Source of the DNA: SUP05 sp964577715
Lineage (GTDB): Bacteria; Pseudomonadota; Gammaproteobacteria; PS1; Pseudothioglobaceae
Direction: 5' to 3'
Assembly (NCBI GenBank): GCA_964577715.1
Contig: CAZOAA010000006.1
Span: 1-63,416 of the forward strand
DNA length: 63,416 bases
This document shows positions 18,311-27,192 of the stretch, one piece after another; the first letter of the stretch is position 1, and every line of letters begins with the position of its first letter. The notes beneath the pieces were generated by a model. That model saw nothing but the letters and a program-made list of their open reading frames with translations, made no database searches and was not told the origin of the DNA. The position numbers were made by a program, and so were the translations under genes.

Positions 18311-18745
18311 AGGCGTTATTATATTTGACTATTTAATAAAGTGTGGTGACCCTTTTTTAAATTTTTTAGTAGTTTGTACAAACCTAACCATTTATCTATC
18401 CAAAAATGGTTAGATAGTTGAAAATTTATTTAAAAACAATGAGTTAATCTAACCACTAACTCAATATTAGAAAAAATATAAAATTATTACTATAAAAAAT
18501 AAAATCTTTGGTTAAGGTAAAGTGGTTTTTTTATTAAGGAATAAATTAAGGGCAACTATAAGTAAGTCTTGATTTTACTAATGGCTATTTAAGTTAGTAT
18601 TTAGCCGTACACGCCTCATCAAAATGTATAATTGAAAAAATTAACCTTAAATAAATAATATAAATGAACTTTACTAAAAAACTAGATGGTCTTCTAGGTG
18701 ATTAAATATAAAAAAATATCTTTCTTTTGAACTACAATTAAATCT
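18311..18745. other. Divergent intergenic region with TAACC-type inverted repeats
   Basis: No gene is seen in these 435 AT-rich bases between pxpA (minus) and the dUTPase gene (plus). Two inverted repeats share a related core: CTAACCATTT with its exact complement at 18384-18413 (10-base loop), and GAGTTA with TAACTC at 18441-18462 around ATCTAACCAC. The recurrence of CTAACCA suggests an operator family for the divergent genes, but this is weak. Confidence 0.4.
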
Positions 18746-19405
18746 ATGAATCAAATTAAACAAATGTTTGAGCTACAACAAAAGCTTAATGATGCCACTA
18801 ACGGCACAATTTGGACCGAGGGCGCAACTAAAGATGGTCGTCAGATTTCGTGGTTTCGTTGTATTTATATGGAAGCTGCTGAGGCGATTGATTCATTTAA
18901 CTGGAAGCACTGGAAAGATATTGATGGTCAGCCCGATTTAGACAATGCTAAAGTAGAGTTGGTGGATATTTGGCATTTTATTATGTCTGAGGCGATTCAT
19001 TTTGGCGATACAAAATTTGCTGAGGCGTATGTTGATATGGAGCCTGAGCGTGAAATCAACCCAGAGCTTATGGTAGAGATTTTAGAAGAAATGGTCGCTG
19101 TTTCTGCTGGCGCGAATGTCGATGTCGATAAAGCACAAAGTGCCCTATACGAAGTAACTGGTTTGTTCTTTAAAGCCCTTGCAAATATGAGTATGGATGT
19201 AGCTGAGCTTTATAGACGTTATCTTGTTAAAAATCAGTTAAATATTTTCAGACAAGAACATGGTTATAAAGATGGTACCTATGTCAAGATTTGGGATGCA
19301 GTTGAAGACAACGTGGTGGCTTTCCATATCATGGAAGAGCATCCTGATTATACGCCTGAGCAATTTTATAAAAAATTAGAAAAAGAGTACGCAAACGTAA
19401 GTTAA
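18746..19405 (+). CDS. dUTP diphosphatase, dimeric all-alpha family (dUTPase_2)
   Basis: Hydrolyses dUTP to dUMP and pyrophosphate, keeping uracil out of DNA. It belongs to the dimeric, all-alpha family related to MazG, not to the trimeric Dut family. Metal-ligand motifs are visible: CIYMEAAEAIDSFNWKHWK near residues 37-55 (ExxE) and AKVELVDIWHFIMSEAI near 70-86 (ExxD). It has 219 residues. It is followed 7 bases later by selD and is probably co-transcribed with it. Confidence 0.9.
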   Translation: MNQIKQMFELQQKLNDATNGTIWTEGATKDGRQISWFRCIYMEAAEAIDSFNWKHWKDIDGQPDLDNAKVELVDIWHFIMSEAIHFGDTKFAEAYVDMEPEREINPELMVEILEEMVAVSAGANVDVDKAQSALYEVTGLFFKALANMSMDVAELYRRYLVKNQLNIFRQEHGYKDGTYVKIWDAVEDNVVAFHIMEEHPDYTPEQFYKKLEKEYANVS

Positions 19406-19412
19406 GCACTTA

Positions 19413-20453
19413 ATGCAATCAATTAAACTGACTGAATATAGTCATGGTCAAGGCTGTGGTTGTAAGATATCCCCCAAGGTATTAGACACTATTTTAGAGT
19501 CATCACTCGATGAGTTTGAAGACGCTAATTTATTAGTTGGCAACCATTCTCGTGATGATGCTGCGGTGTATGACTTAGGCAATGGCGAGGCGGTAATTAG
19601 TACCACTGATTTTTTCATGCCAATCGTAGATGATCCGTTCACCTTTGGACGCATTGCTGCCACTAATGCGATTAGTGATATTTACGCCATGGGTGGCTCG
19701 CCGATTATGGCGATTGCCATTTTTGGCTGGCCGCTAGACAAACTGCCGCCCGAAGTAGGGCAGCAAGTAGTTGAAGGCGGTCGTAGTGTATGCGCTAATG
19801 CAAGTATTGCCCTAGCAGGTGGGCACAGTATTGACGCACCTGAGCCAATCTTTGGTTTGGCGGTAACGGGTAGGGTGGTTATTAAGCACCTTAAGGAAAA
19901 CTCAAAAGCACAAGTAGGTGACAAAATTTACCTTACTAAGCCTTTGGGTATTGGCATACTGACCACCGCGCAAAAGCAAAAGAAAATCACCAAAGAGGAT
20001 GAAACTCGTGCCATTGATACGATGTGTCGGCTCAATGATATTGGCTCTAGATTAGCAAAGATTGATGGCATTAATGCCATTACCGATGTAACTGGTTTTG
20101 GGCTTGGTGGGCATTTAACAGAAGTTTGTCAAGGCTCTGGGGTTGGTGCAGTAGTTAATTACAACAAAGTACCAACACTGCCAAATATTAAAGATTACTT
20201 GGCTAATGGTTGCTCACCAGGTGGCGCACAGCGTAACTTTGATAGCTACGGGCATAACCTTAGCACCATGAGTAGTGAGGTACAATCGATTATTTGCGAC
20301 CCACAAACCAGTGGTGGTTTGCTCATCATGGTATCAGACGCTGCCCAAAGTGAGTTTGATCAACTAATGAGTGGCGCAGGGTTTGAGCTAGAAGCCATTG
20401 GTGAAATTATCAAGGCTGATAGCAATTCAGCGCTAATACAAATCAATGTCTAA
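19413..20453 (+). CDS. selD: Selenide, water dikinase
   Basis: Makes selenophosphate from selenide and ATP, the selenium donor for tRNA 2-selenouridine and selenocysteine. The N-terminal glycine-rich loop HGQGCGCKIS holds the catalytic Cys15 and Lys18 (E. coli Cys17 and Lys20); it is cysteine, not selenocysteine. The AIRS-type core follows (ISTTDFFMPIVDDPF, TNAISDIYAMGG, LAGGHSID, TDVTGFGLGGHL, CDPQTSGGLL). Length 346 is usual. It overlaps mnmH by 8 bases, which points to 2-selenouridine as the main selenium product in this operon. Confidence 0.96.
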   Translation: MQSIKLTEYSHGQGCGCKISPKVLDTILESSLDEFEDANLLVGNHSRDDAAVYDLGNGEAVISTTDFFMPIVDDPFTFGRIAATNAISDIYAMGGSPIMAIAIFGWPLDKLPPEVGQQVVEGGRSVCANASIALAGGHSIDAPEPIFGLAVTGRVVIKHLKENSKAQVGDKIYLTKPLGIGILTTAQKQKKITKEDETRAIDTMCRLNDIGSRLAKIDGINAITDVTGFGLGGHLTEVCQGSGVGAVVNYNKVPTLPNIKDYLANGCSPGGAQRNFDSYGHNLSTMSSEVQSIICDPQTSGGLLIMVSDAAQSEFDQLMSGAGFELEAIGEIIKADSNSALIQINV

Positions 20454-21546
20454 TGAACTCACTCAGATAGACGACTTTACCGAGCTGTTTGTTAATGACA
20501 CGCCATTAATTGATACTCGTGCACCTGTTGAGTTTGAACAGGGCGCTTTTCCACATACACAGAGTTTACCGCTGATGAGTGATTCTGAGCGTGAGGCAGT
20601 TGGTACTTGTTATAAAAACAAAGGTCAAGAAGAGGCCATTAAGCTTGGACATGAACTAGTCCATGGCGAAGTTAAACAAGCACGACTAGATGCATGGCTT
20701 AAATTTATCAAAAACAACCCAAATGGGGCGCTTTATTGCTTTCGTGGTGGTTTGCGTAGTCAAATCACTCAACAGTGGATTTATGAAGCTTTTAGCATTA
20801 ACTATCCGCGCATTAAAGGTGGCTACAAAGCACTGCGCCGATTTTTAATCGATGAAACTGATCGAATCATGAATCAGATTACGCCAATCATCATTGGCGG
20901 TAAAACTGGCTGTGGCAAAACGTTATTGCTTAACCAACTCAAGGATAAAATTGATCTTGAAGGCTTAGCTAATCATCGGGGTTCAGCCTTTGGTAATACT
21001 GCCACGCCACAACCCACACAAATCAATTTTGAAAATTCACTAGCAATTGAACTAATCAAAAAAAAGCAGCACCCATATTTGGTATTTGAAGATGAAGGCT
21101 CAAATGTTGGCACAGTTCATATTCCAGAGTCAGTGCAAGGCAAAACCTCTCAAGCAGAATTAATCCTGCTTGAGGCTAGCATTGAACAGCGCCTAAAGGT
21201 AAGCATGGATGCTTATGTAATTAACATGCATAAAGACTTTGCAGAACAAAATAGCAAAACCGGATTTGAGTTATTTTCTAACTATTGGTTAACAAGTTTA
21301 AAAAAAATTCAAAAACGACTAGGTTTAGAGCGTTATAAATCAATGCATGAACTAGTTACAAGTGCACTTAATCAATACCAAAGTCAAAATAGTGTTGATG
21401 GGTTTTATCCTGTTATTGAGCAGTTATTGATTGATTATTATGACCCGATGTATAACTATCAAATTCACAAAAAATCAGACAGAATAATCTTTAAAGGCAA
21501 TACTAACGAAGTGCTGGATTATCTTAATAATCGCTCAATTAACTAA
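20446..21546 (+). CDS. mnmH: tRNA 2-selenouridine synthase
   Basis: Replaces sulfur of 2-thiouridine at tRNA wobble position 34 with selenium, using selenophosphate from SelD (SelU/YbbB). An N-terminal rhodanese domain has active-site CFRGGLRSQ (Cys near residue 97), and the C-terminal P-loop domain has GGKTGCGKT near 150-158 and GSAFGNT. Length 366 is normal. The last 4 bases overlap the convergent ferredoxin gene. Confidence 0.95.
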   Translation: MSNELTQIDDFTELFVNDTPLIDTRAPVEFEQGAFPHTQSLPLMSDSEREAVGTCYKNKGQEEAIKLGHELVHGEVKQARLDAWLKFIKNNPNGALYCFRGGLRSQITQQWIYEAFSINYPRIKGGYKALRRFLIDETDRIMNQITPIIIGGKTGCGKTLLLNQLKDKIDLEGLANHRGSAFGNTATPQPTQINFENSLAIELIKKKQHPYLVFEDEGSNVGTVHIPESVQGKTSQAELILLEASIEQRLKVSMDAYVINMHKDFAEQNSKTGFELFSNYWLTSLKKIQKRLGLERYKSMHELVTSALNQYQSQNSVDGFYPVIEQLLIDYYDPMYNYQIHKKSDRIIFKGNTNEVLDYLNNRSIN

Positions 21547-21812
21547 TAACTTCTTTCACTAATTTTAATATCAGTAATTGGCCTTGCTCGGCAGGACACA
21601 AGCTCATCACTTAAAGAAAAATCTACCAGAGTATCTTTATGCTCAACTTCACCTGATATTAATTGCAACACACAGCAACCACAGTGGCCTTGTCTGCAAT
21701 TGTAATCAACAACAATATTATGGTTTTCAAGTTCACTTAGGATTGATTCCTCACCTTCAACCCAGAGAGTTTCAGTTTTTCCATTGATGTTATCAACATC
21801 AATCTTAAACAT
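21543..21812 (-). CDS. yfaE: 2Fe-2S ferredoxin, YfaE-like (ribonucleotide reductase diferric cofactor maintenance)
   Basis: An 89-residue plant-type ferredoxin. The cluster cysteines are in CRQGHCGCC (Cys-X4-Cys-X2-Cys, near residues 39-47) and in VSCRARP near 73. In E. coli YfaE reduces the diferric site of NrdB and helps rebuild its tyrosyl radical. Its place 35 bases after nrdB on the same strand supports the same role here. Confidence 0.92.
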   Translation of the reverse strand: MFKIDVDNINGKTETLWVEGEESILSELENHNIVVDYNCRQGHCGCCVLQLISGEVEHKDTLVDFSLSDELVSCRARPITDIKISERSY

Positions 21813-21847
21813 AAATTACACCATCTATACTCAAGCCTTGCTTGGGT

Positions 21848-22987
21848 CTAAAGTTTGAAATTATCCCAATCATCATCATTAGTACTATCCATATTATTAT
21901 CAATAGCATCAACTAGATAAGAAGTAATCTCAGTTTCTTGCGGTGCAACTTGCACATTGTCAGAATCTAACCAATGGTTAATCCAAGGAAGAGGATTACT
22001 TCGTTCTTCAAAAAATGGCTTTAAATTAAGGGCTTTCATGCGTACATTGGTAATATATTCTAAATATTGTTTTAATATTTCAGCATTCAGGCCAATCATT
22101 GAACCATCACGGAATAAATACTCTGCCCAGTCTTTTTCTTGTTGGCAAGCCTCTTTAAACATGTCGATTACTTCGTTTTCACATTCTTTGGCAATTTTTT
22201 TCATGTCAGGATCATCTTTGCCATCACGCATTAAGTTAATCATGTGTTGTGTACCGGTTAAATGTAGGGCTTCATCGCGAGCAATCATTTTAATAATCTT
22301 AGCATTACCTTCCATTACTTTTCTCTCAGCAAAAGCAAATGAACATGCAAATGAAACGTAAAAACGGATTGCCTCAAGAATATTAACCGACATAATAGTA
22401 AGATAAAGCTGTCTTTTTAGGCAGTACAAATCAACTGATGCATCCTCTCCCTGAACCTCTAGCTTGCCTTCACCGTGCAATAAATAAGCCTGAGTACATT
22501 TGATAAGCTCATCATAATGCTTAGATACGCTCTCAGCACGCTGAATAATTTCATCAGTTTTCATAATGTCATCAAACACTACACCTGGCTCATTTACAAT
22601 GGCGCGAATAATATGCGTATAAGAGCGAGAATGAATAGTTTCAGAAAAACTCCAAGTTTCAATCCAGTTTTCTAATTCTGGCAGAGATACAATTGGCAAA
22701 AAAGCAATACTTGGGCTACGACCTTGCACTGAGTCTAATAAGATTTGATACTGCAAGTTAGAGATAAAAATATGTTTCTCGTTAGGTAGCAACTTGGAAA
22801 AATCAATTTTATCTTTCGAGACATCGATCTCTTCAGGGCGCCAAAAGAAAGAAAGCTGTTTTTCAGTAAGCTTTTCAAACATCTCAAACTTTTGTTTATC
22901 AAATCGTGCAACGTTTACCGTGTCACCAAAAAACATCGGTTGTGTAAGAGTGTTACTAATTGTTTTACTAAAGATACTATACGACAT
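21848..22987 (-). CDS. nrdB: Class Ia ribonucleoside-diphosphate reductase, beta subunit
   Basis: The radical-generating small subunit. The tyrosyl-radical residue is Tyr123 in SRSYTHI, with di-iron ligands Asp85 (LLDSVQGR) and Glu116/His119 (SETIHS), and later Glu/His ligands in IKMIARDEALHL. Length 379 is close to E. coli NrdB (376), and the tail ends in acidic residues as expected for docking to NrdA. A strong AGGGGG ribosome binding site precedes the ATG, 13 bases after the end of nrdA. Confidence 0.97.
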   Translation of the reverse strand: MSYSIFSKTISNTLTQPMFFGDTVNVARFDKQKFEMFEKLTEKQLSFFWRPEEIDVSKDKIDFSKLLPNEKHIFISNLQYQILLDSVQGRSPSIAFLPIVSLPELENWIETWSFSETIHSRSYTHIIRAIVNEPGVVFDDIMKTDEIIQRAESVSKHYDELIKCTQAYLLHGEGKLEVQGEDASVDLYCLKRQLYLTIMSVNILEAIRFYVSFACSFAFAERKVMEGNAKIIKMIARDEALHLTGTQHMINLMRDGKDDPDMKKIAKECENEVIDMFKEACQQEKDWAEYLFRDGSMIGLNAEILKQYLEYITNVRMKALNLKPFFEERSNPLPWINHWLDSDNVQVAPQETEITSYLVDAIDNNMDSTNDDDWDNFKL

Positions 22988-23000
22988 TTACCATTCCCCC

Positions 23001-25277
23001 TTACAATTTACAAACGCCATCAGCGCATCCATTATCATCTTCTTTTTCAACAGCACCTTCGCCACTACCATCACGCGTGGTATGGTAATAAAGTGTTTTA
23101 ACACCGTATTTATAAGCTTTTAACATATCTGTCAAGAATAATTTCATTGGCACTTTATTGCCATCAAACTGAGAAGGGTCGTAGTGTGTATTGGTAGAAA
23201 TTGACTGATCCACAAACTTTTGCATAATCGCACAAAGCTGCAAATAACCCTCATTATCTTTAATGTCCCAAAGTAGCTCGTATTGATTGTGTAATTTTTC
23301 ATAATCAGGCACAATCTGCTTTAAGATGCCGTCTTTAGATTGCTTAACAGAAACAAAACCACGTGGCGGCTCAATGCCATTGGTTGAATTGGAGATTTGC
23401 GATGAACTTTCACACGGCATGAGTGCAGTTAAAGTTGAATTTCTAAGTCCAGTGGCTTTAATGTCTTGGCGTAATTTATCCCAATCCAGTTCTAAAGCAC
23501 AGCCACAAAAAGCATCAATATCTTTCTTATAAGTATCAATTGGCAATTGGCCTTGTGCGTATTTGGTTTCATTAAAGGATGGGCATGCGCCCAGCTCACC
23601 GGCCAATGTATTGGAGGCTTTAAGCGAATAGTATTGTAAGGCTTCAAAAGTTTTGTGAACCAGTTCATTGCCTGAGCCATCAGAATATTTGGCGCCATTT
23701 TTAGCTAGATAATAAGCCAAGTTAGTAACACCAATGCCCAACGTGCGACGGTTCATACTAGCAAGCTCTGCTGCTTTAATTGGATAATCTTGATAATCAA
23801 GTAGCGAGTCTAGTGCACGAACAATAATATCGGTAATATCTTCCAACTCATCAAGACTATCTAGTGCACCTAAATTAACCGCTGAGAGTGTACATAAAGC
23901 TACCTCACCACTTTCATCCTGTACAGAATAAAGTGGCTTAGTTGGTAGAGTAATCTCCATACACAAGTTAGATTGGCGTATTGGCGCCTGCTTGGTATCA
24001 AATGCCCCATGCGTATTACAATGATCAACATTTTGCAAATATATTCTGCCAGTATTAGCACGCTCTTGCATAAATTTGGCAAATAGTTCACGCGCTTTAA
24101 TACTTTCTTTACGAATAGAATCATCTTGCTCATATTGTTCATATAAGTGTTTAAATTCTGCCTGATCTTCAAAAAAAGCATTGTATAAACCAGGTGCATC
24201 ATGTGGTGAAAATAAAGTAATATCACCATCTTCTAAAAACCTTTGATACATCAAACCGTTAAACTGTACGCCGTAGTCAAGATGACGAACACGGTTTTCA
24301 TCGGTACCAGCGTTATTTTTAAGCACTAGTAACTCTTTAACCTCTAAATGCCATAAAGGGTAGAAGAGGGTAGCTGCACCGCCACGCACACCACCTTGTG
24401 AGCATGATTTAACTGCCGTATGAAAATGCTTATAAAAAGGAATACAGCCTGTATGTGTTGCCTCACCACCCCGAATAGGGCTACCTAATGCGCGAATCTT
24501 ACCAGCATTAACACCAATACCAGCGCGCTGAGAAACATACTTAACAATGGCACCCGCTGCCGCACTAATTGAATCAAGATCATCATCTGCTTCAATCAGT
24601 ACGCATGAGGAGAATTGACGGGTCGGGGTGCGAACACCCGCCATAATTGGAGTTGGTAGTGAGATTTTAAAATTAGAAACCGCATCATAAAAACGCTTAA
24701 CAATATCCATACGTGCTTTAGCTTCATATTCTTGGAATAAACACATACCAACCAACATATAAAGCTGTTGTGGAGATTCGTGAATTTCCCCTGTGACACG
24801 ATTTTGAACCAAATACTTGCCTTCGAGTTGCTTTACAGCAGCGTAAGAAAACTTCATATCACGCCAATGATCAGTGTATTTGTCTAATTCATTAATTTCT
24901 GAAGGGCTGTATTTATCTAAAATATCCTTGTCATAAATACCCAAATCGCTAAATTTTTTAACATGATCTAGTAGCGGTGGCGGGGTGAAAGATTTAAAGG
25001 CTTTTTTACGCAAATGAAAGATTGCTAAACGCGCTGCTAAATATTGATAATCAGGTGCACTTTCATCAATTAAATCTGCGGCCGATTTAATAATAGTTTC
25101 GTGAATATCTTCAGTCTTAATTCCATCAAAAAAAGCCAGCTGAGCATTGATCTCAACTTGGGAAACACTAACACCTTTTAAGTCTTGAGAAGCCCAGTGC
25201 ACAACACGATGGATTTTCTCCATATCAATAGGTTCTTTTTTGCCGTTGCGCTTGGTGACTTGGATGTTATCGTTCAT
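23001..25277 (-). CDS. nrdA: Class Ia ribonucleoside-diphosphate reductase, alpha subunit
   Basis: The catalytic large subunit that reduces NDPs to dNDPs. It has the N-terminal ATP-cone (QVTKRNGKKEPIDMEKIHRVVHWAS), the active-site loop with NLCMEITLP and ALCTLSAVNLG, and the redox-shuttle cysteines at the extreme C-terminus (CADGVCKL). Length 758 compares with 761 in E. coli. Transcription starts beyond the two NrdR boxes at 25298-25345; nrdB and yfaE follow on the same transcript. Confidence 0.97.
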   Translation of the reverse strand: MNDNIQVTKRNGKKEPIDMEKIHRVVHWASQDLKGVSVSQVEINAQLAFFDGIKTEDIHETIIKSAADLIDESAPDYQYLAARLAIFHLRKKAFKSFTPPPLLDHVKKFSDLGIYDKDILDKYSPSEINELDKYTDHWRDMKFSYAAVKQLEGKYLVQNRVTGEIHESPQQLYMLVGMCLFQEYEAKARMDIVKRFYDAVSNFKISLPTPIMAGVRTPTRQFSSCVLIEADDDLDSISAAAGAIVKYVSQRAGIGVNAGKIRALGSPIRGGEATHTGCIPFYKHFHTAVKSCSQGGVRGGAATLFYPLWHLEVKELLVLKNNAGTDENRVRHLDYGVQFNGLMYQRFLEDGDITLFSPHDAPGLYNAFFEDQAEFKHLYEQYEQDDSIRKESIKARELFAKFMQERANTGRIYLQNVDHCNTHGAFDTKQAPIRQSNLCMEITLPTKPLYSVQDESGEVALCTLSAVNLGALDSLDELEDITDIIVRALDSLLDYQDYPIKAAELASMNRRTLGIGVTNLAYYLAKNGAKYSDGSGNELVHKTFEALQYYSLKASNTLAGELGACPSFNETKYAQGQLPIDTYKKDIDAFCGCALELDWDKLRQDIKATGLRNSTLTALMPCESSSQISNSTNGIEPPRGFVSVKQSKDGILKQIVPDYEKLHNQYELLWDIKDNEGYLQLCAIMQKFVDQSISTNTHYDPSQFDGNKVPMKLFLTDMLKAYKYGVKTLYYHTTRDGSGEGAVEKEDDNGCADGVCKL

Positions 25278-25297
25278 TTTTCTCCCCCATTAGAGAA

Positions 25298-25345
25298 ACA
25301 CTAGATATAGTGTTATTAAAAGTTCATTGCAACTAAATATAGTGT
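25298..25345 (-). promoter_or_regulatory. Tandem NrdR boxes upstream of nrdA
   Basis: ACACTAGATATAGTGT (25298-25313) and CAACTAAATATAGTGT (25330-25345) match the NrdR-box consensus ACACWATATATWGTGT. Their starts are 32 bases apart, about three helical turns, as is usual for paired NrdR sites. They lie 21-68 bases upstream of the nrdA start. NrdR with bound dATP/ATP would repress nrdAB-yfaE. Confidence 0.9.
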
Positions 25346-25430
25346 ATTTGATCTTGATTTGCAAGTGGGTTTTTTTCATTTTTTTAAGCGAAATCGCCAA
25401 ATCTTTTGCCACGAAAGGGATAGCGAGATT

Positions 25431-25479
25431 TAAAAAAAATTAAAAAAAATTTAGATGATTTTTACTTGAAAATATCATC
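25431..25479 (-). terminator. Probable terminator of the beta-oxidation operon
   Basis: On the minus strand a hairpin GATGAT...ATCATC (25454-25479) with extra A-T pairing in the loop is followed by a long run of U (A runs at 25431-25452 on the plus strand). It lies about 115 bases past the acyl-CoA ligase stop codon. The stem is AT-rich, so the call is moderate. Confidence 0.5.
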
Positions 25480-25593
25480 ATTTTATGATGCCATAATATT
25501 ACTTTTTGGTAATAAAAAGCGCAAAGCCTTTTAGATCAATAGTTGTGAAAAATTAGAAGAAAAAATCAGCAAAAATCTTTATTTCGACTTAAT

Positions 25594-27192
25594 TTATTGC
25601 TCTAATTTTCTTTTAAGAATTTTCCCTACATTGGATTTTGGCAGCTCATCAATCCACTGAATTTTTTTAGGAATCTTATAGTGCGTTAGATGTTCTTTGC
25701 AATACTCAATAAGCGCTTGTTTTTTTAATGTTGAACCTGGTTTTTTAACCACAAATGCCTTAACGGCTTGACCACTAACTTTATTGTCGACACCAATACA
25801 AGCAGATTCTATGACATCTGGATGTTGATTAAGTGCTTGTTCGATATCACAAGGATAAACATTAAAACCTGAAACAATTATCATGTCCTTGACTCGATCA
25901 ACAATAAAAATTCGACCTTGTTTATCTACATAACCCATATCGCCACTACGAAAATAACCATCTTTAGTAAATACTTCTTTATTTAGCTCTTCTTTATGCC
26001 AATAAGATTTCATTACCTGTGGGCCTTTGATGGCTATTTCTCCAATTTCATTTGTTTTAACCGCACCTAAAGAACTGTCTAATATTTTAATCTTAGTATC
26101 AACCAAGGGCTTGCCGACAGATCCACTAAATTCTTGAGTTTCATAACTCTCAGCACTAACTACAGGCGAACATTCTGTAAGGCCATAGCCTTGTACAATA
26201 GATTTTCCAACAACACTTTGCCATTTGTCTGATATGTTTTTGTCTAAAGGCATACCACCTGAAACGGCCACCTTAAGATTTGACCAGTTAATCTTTTTAA
26301 AATCTTTATGTCTAACCAATACGCCAAATAAAGTATTGACACCAGTAATCACCTCAACATTATATTTTTTTAGTGGCTCTATTAATTGCTTTATCTCTCT
26401 AGGATTAAGCACCAGAATACTACTGCCTTTAATATGAATAAATAACAAGCAATTAATAGTTAATGCAAAGATATGATAAAGCGGAAGAGCGGTTAATATT
26501 GAACTGTTAGCATTAATATCTTTTGGTAGCCATTGCTCCAATTGATAAATATTAGATAAAATATTTTTATGAGTAAGAGTGGCTGCTTTTAATACGCCAC
26601 TGGTGCCACCAGTATATTGCAATAAAGCTATTTCGTTTTTCAACTTTGTATTTTCTAATGATTCTGAATAATCTTTTAAAACACTATTAAAACTAATGTA
26701 GCTAACTCCAGACTGTTTATTAATTACAAACACCCTACGTTTGATACAGGTGATTATATTAAGAACATAACGTTTAATTTTTGGTTGTATGTCTCCCACT
26801 TCAACGGTAATCACGTGCTTAATTTGAGTTTTTTGGAGAATTGGCGCTAACGTTTTGTAAAAAATTTTAGCGATAATTATGGTGTTTACTTGTGCATCTA
26901 AACACTGTTTTAATAATTCATCACTGGTATAGAGTGGGTTGATGAGTGTCGCTGTTTTATCGGCATACCAAGCGCCAAATAAACACACAGGAAAGGCTAA
27001 AAGATTAGGCATCATAATAGCCACCACACCATGATCAGCTTTGTCTGATAAATAATTTGACAAGCTAACACTGTCTCGATAAAGCTGTTGATAGGTTATT
27101 ATAGTGCCTAATCCAATTAATGCTTGACCATCTGGGGAGTCATTAACAGCATTATCGAGTAATTGAGTTAGGTGAGTACTATCGATCTTCAT
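25594..27192 (-). CDS. Long-chain fatty acid-CoA ligase (AMP-binding, FadD-like)
   Basis: Activates fatty acids to acyl-CoA with ATP, entry to beta-oxidation. The adenylate-forming motifs are present: LLQYTGGTSGVLKAATLTHKN (P-loop-type A3), QGYGLTECSPV, GEIAIKGPQVMKSYW, YFRSGDMGYVDKQGRI and the C-terminal lysine region PKSNVGKILKRKL. I place the start at the ATG at 27192 (MKIDSTHL), giving 532 residues; the longer frame would need a TTG start at 27216 deeper inside the patatin gene. Overlap with the patatin gene is then 14 bases. It is the last gene of the operon. Confidence 0.9.
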   Translation of the reverse strand: MKIDSTHLTQLLDNAVNDSPDGQALIGLGTIITYQQLYRDSVSLSNYLSDKADHGVVAIMMPNLLAFPVCLFGAWYADKTATLINPLYTSDELLKQCLDAQVNTIIIAKIFYKTLAPILQKTQIKHVITVEVGDIQPKIKRYVLNIITCIKRRVFVINKQSGVSYISFNSVLKDYSESLENTKLKNEIALLQYTGGTSGVLKAATLTHKNILSNIYQLEQWLPKDINANSSILTALPLYHIFALTINCLLFIHIKGSSILVLNPREIKQLIEPLKKYNVEVITGVNTLFGVLVRHKDFKKINWSNLKVAVSGGMPLDKNISDKWQSVVGKSIVQGYGLTECSPVVSAESYETQEFSGSVGKPLVDTKIKILDSSLGAVKTNEIGEIAIKGPQVMKSYWHKEELNKEVFTKDGYFRSGDMGYVDKQGRIFIVDRVKDMIIVSGFNVYPCDIEQALNQHPDVIESACIGVDNKVSGQAVKAFVVKKPGSTLKKQALIEYCKEHLTHYKIPKKIQWIDELPKSNVGKILKRKLEQ

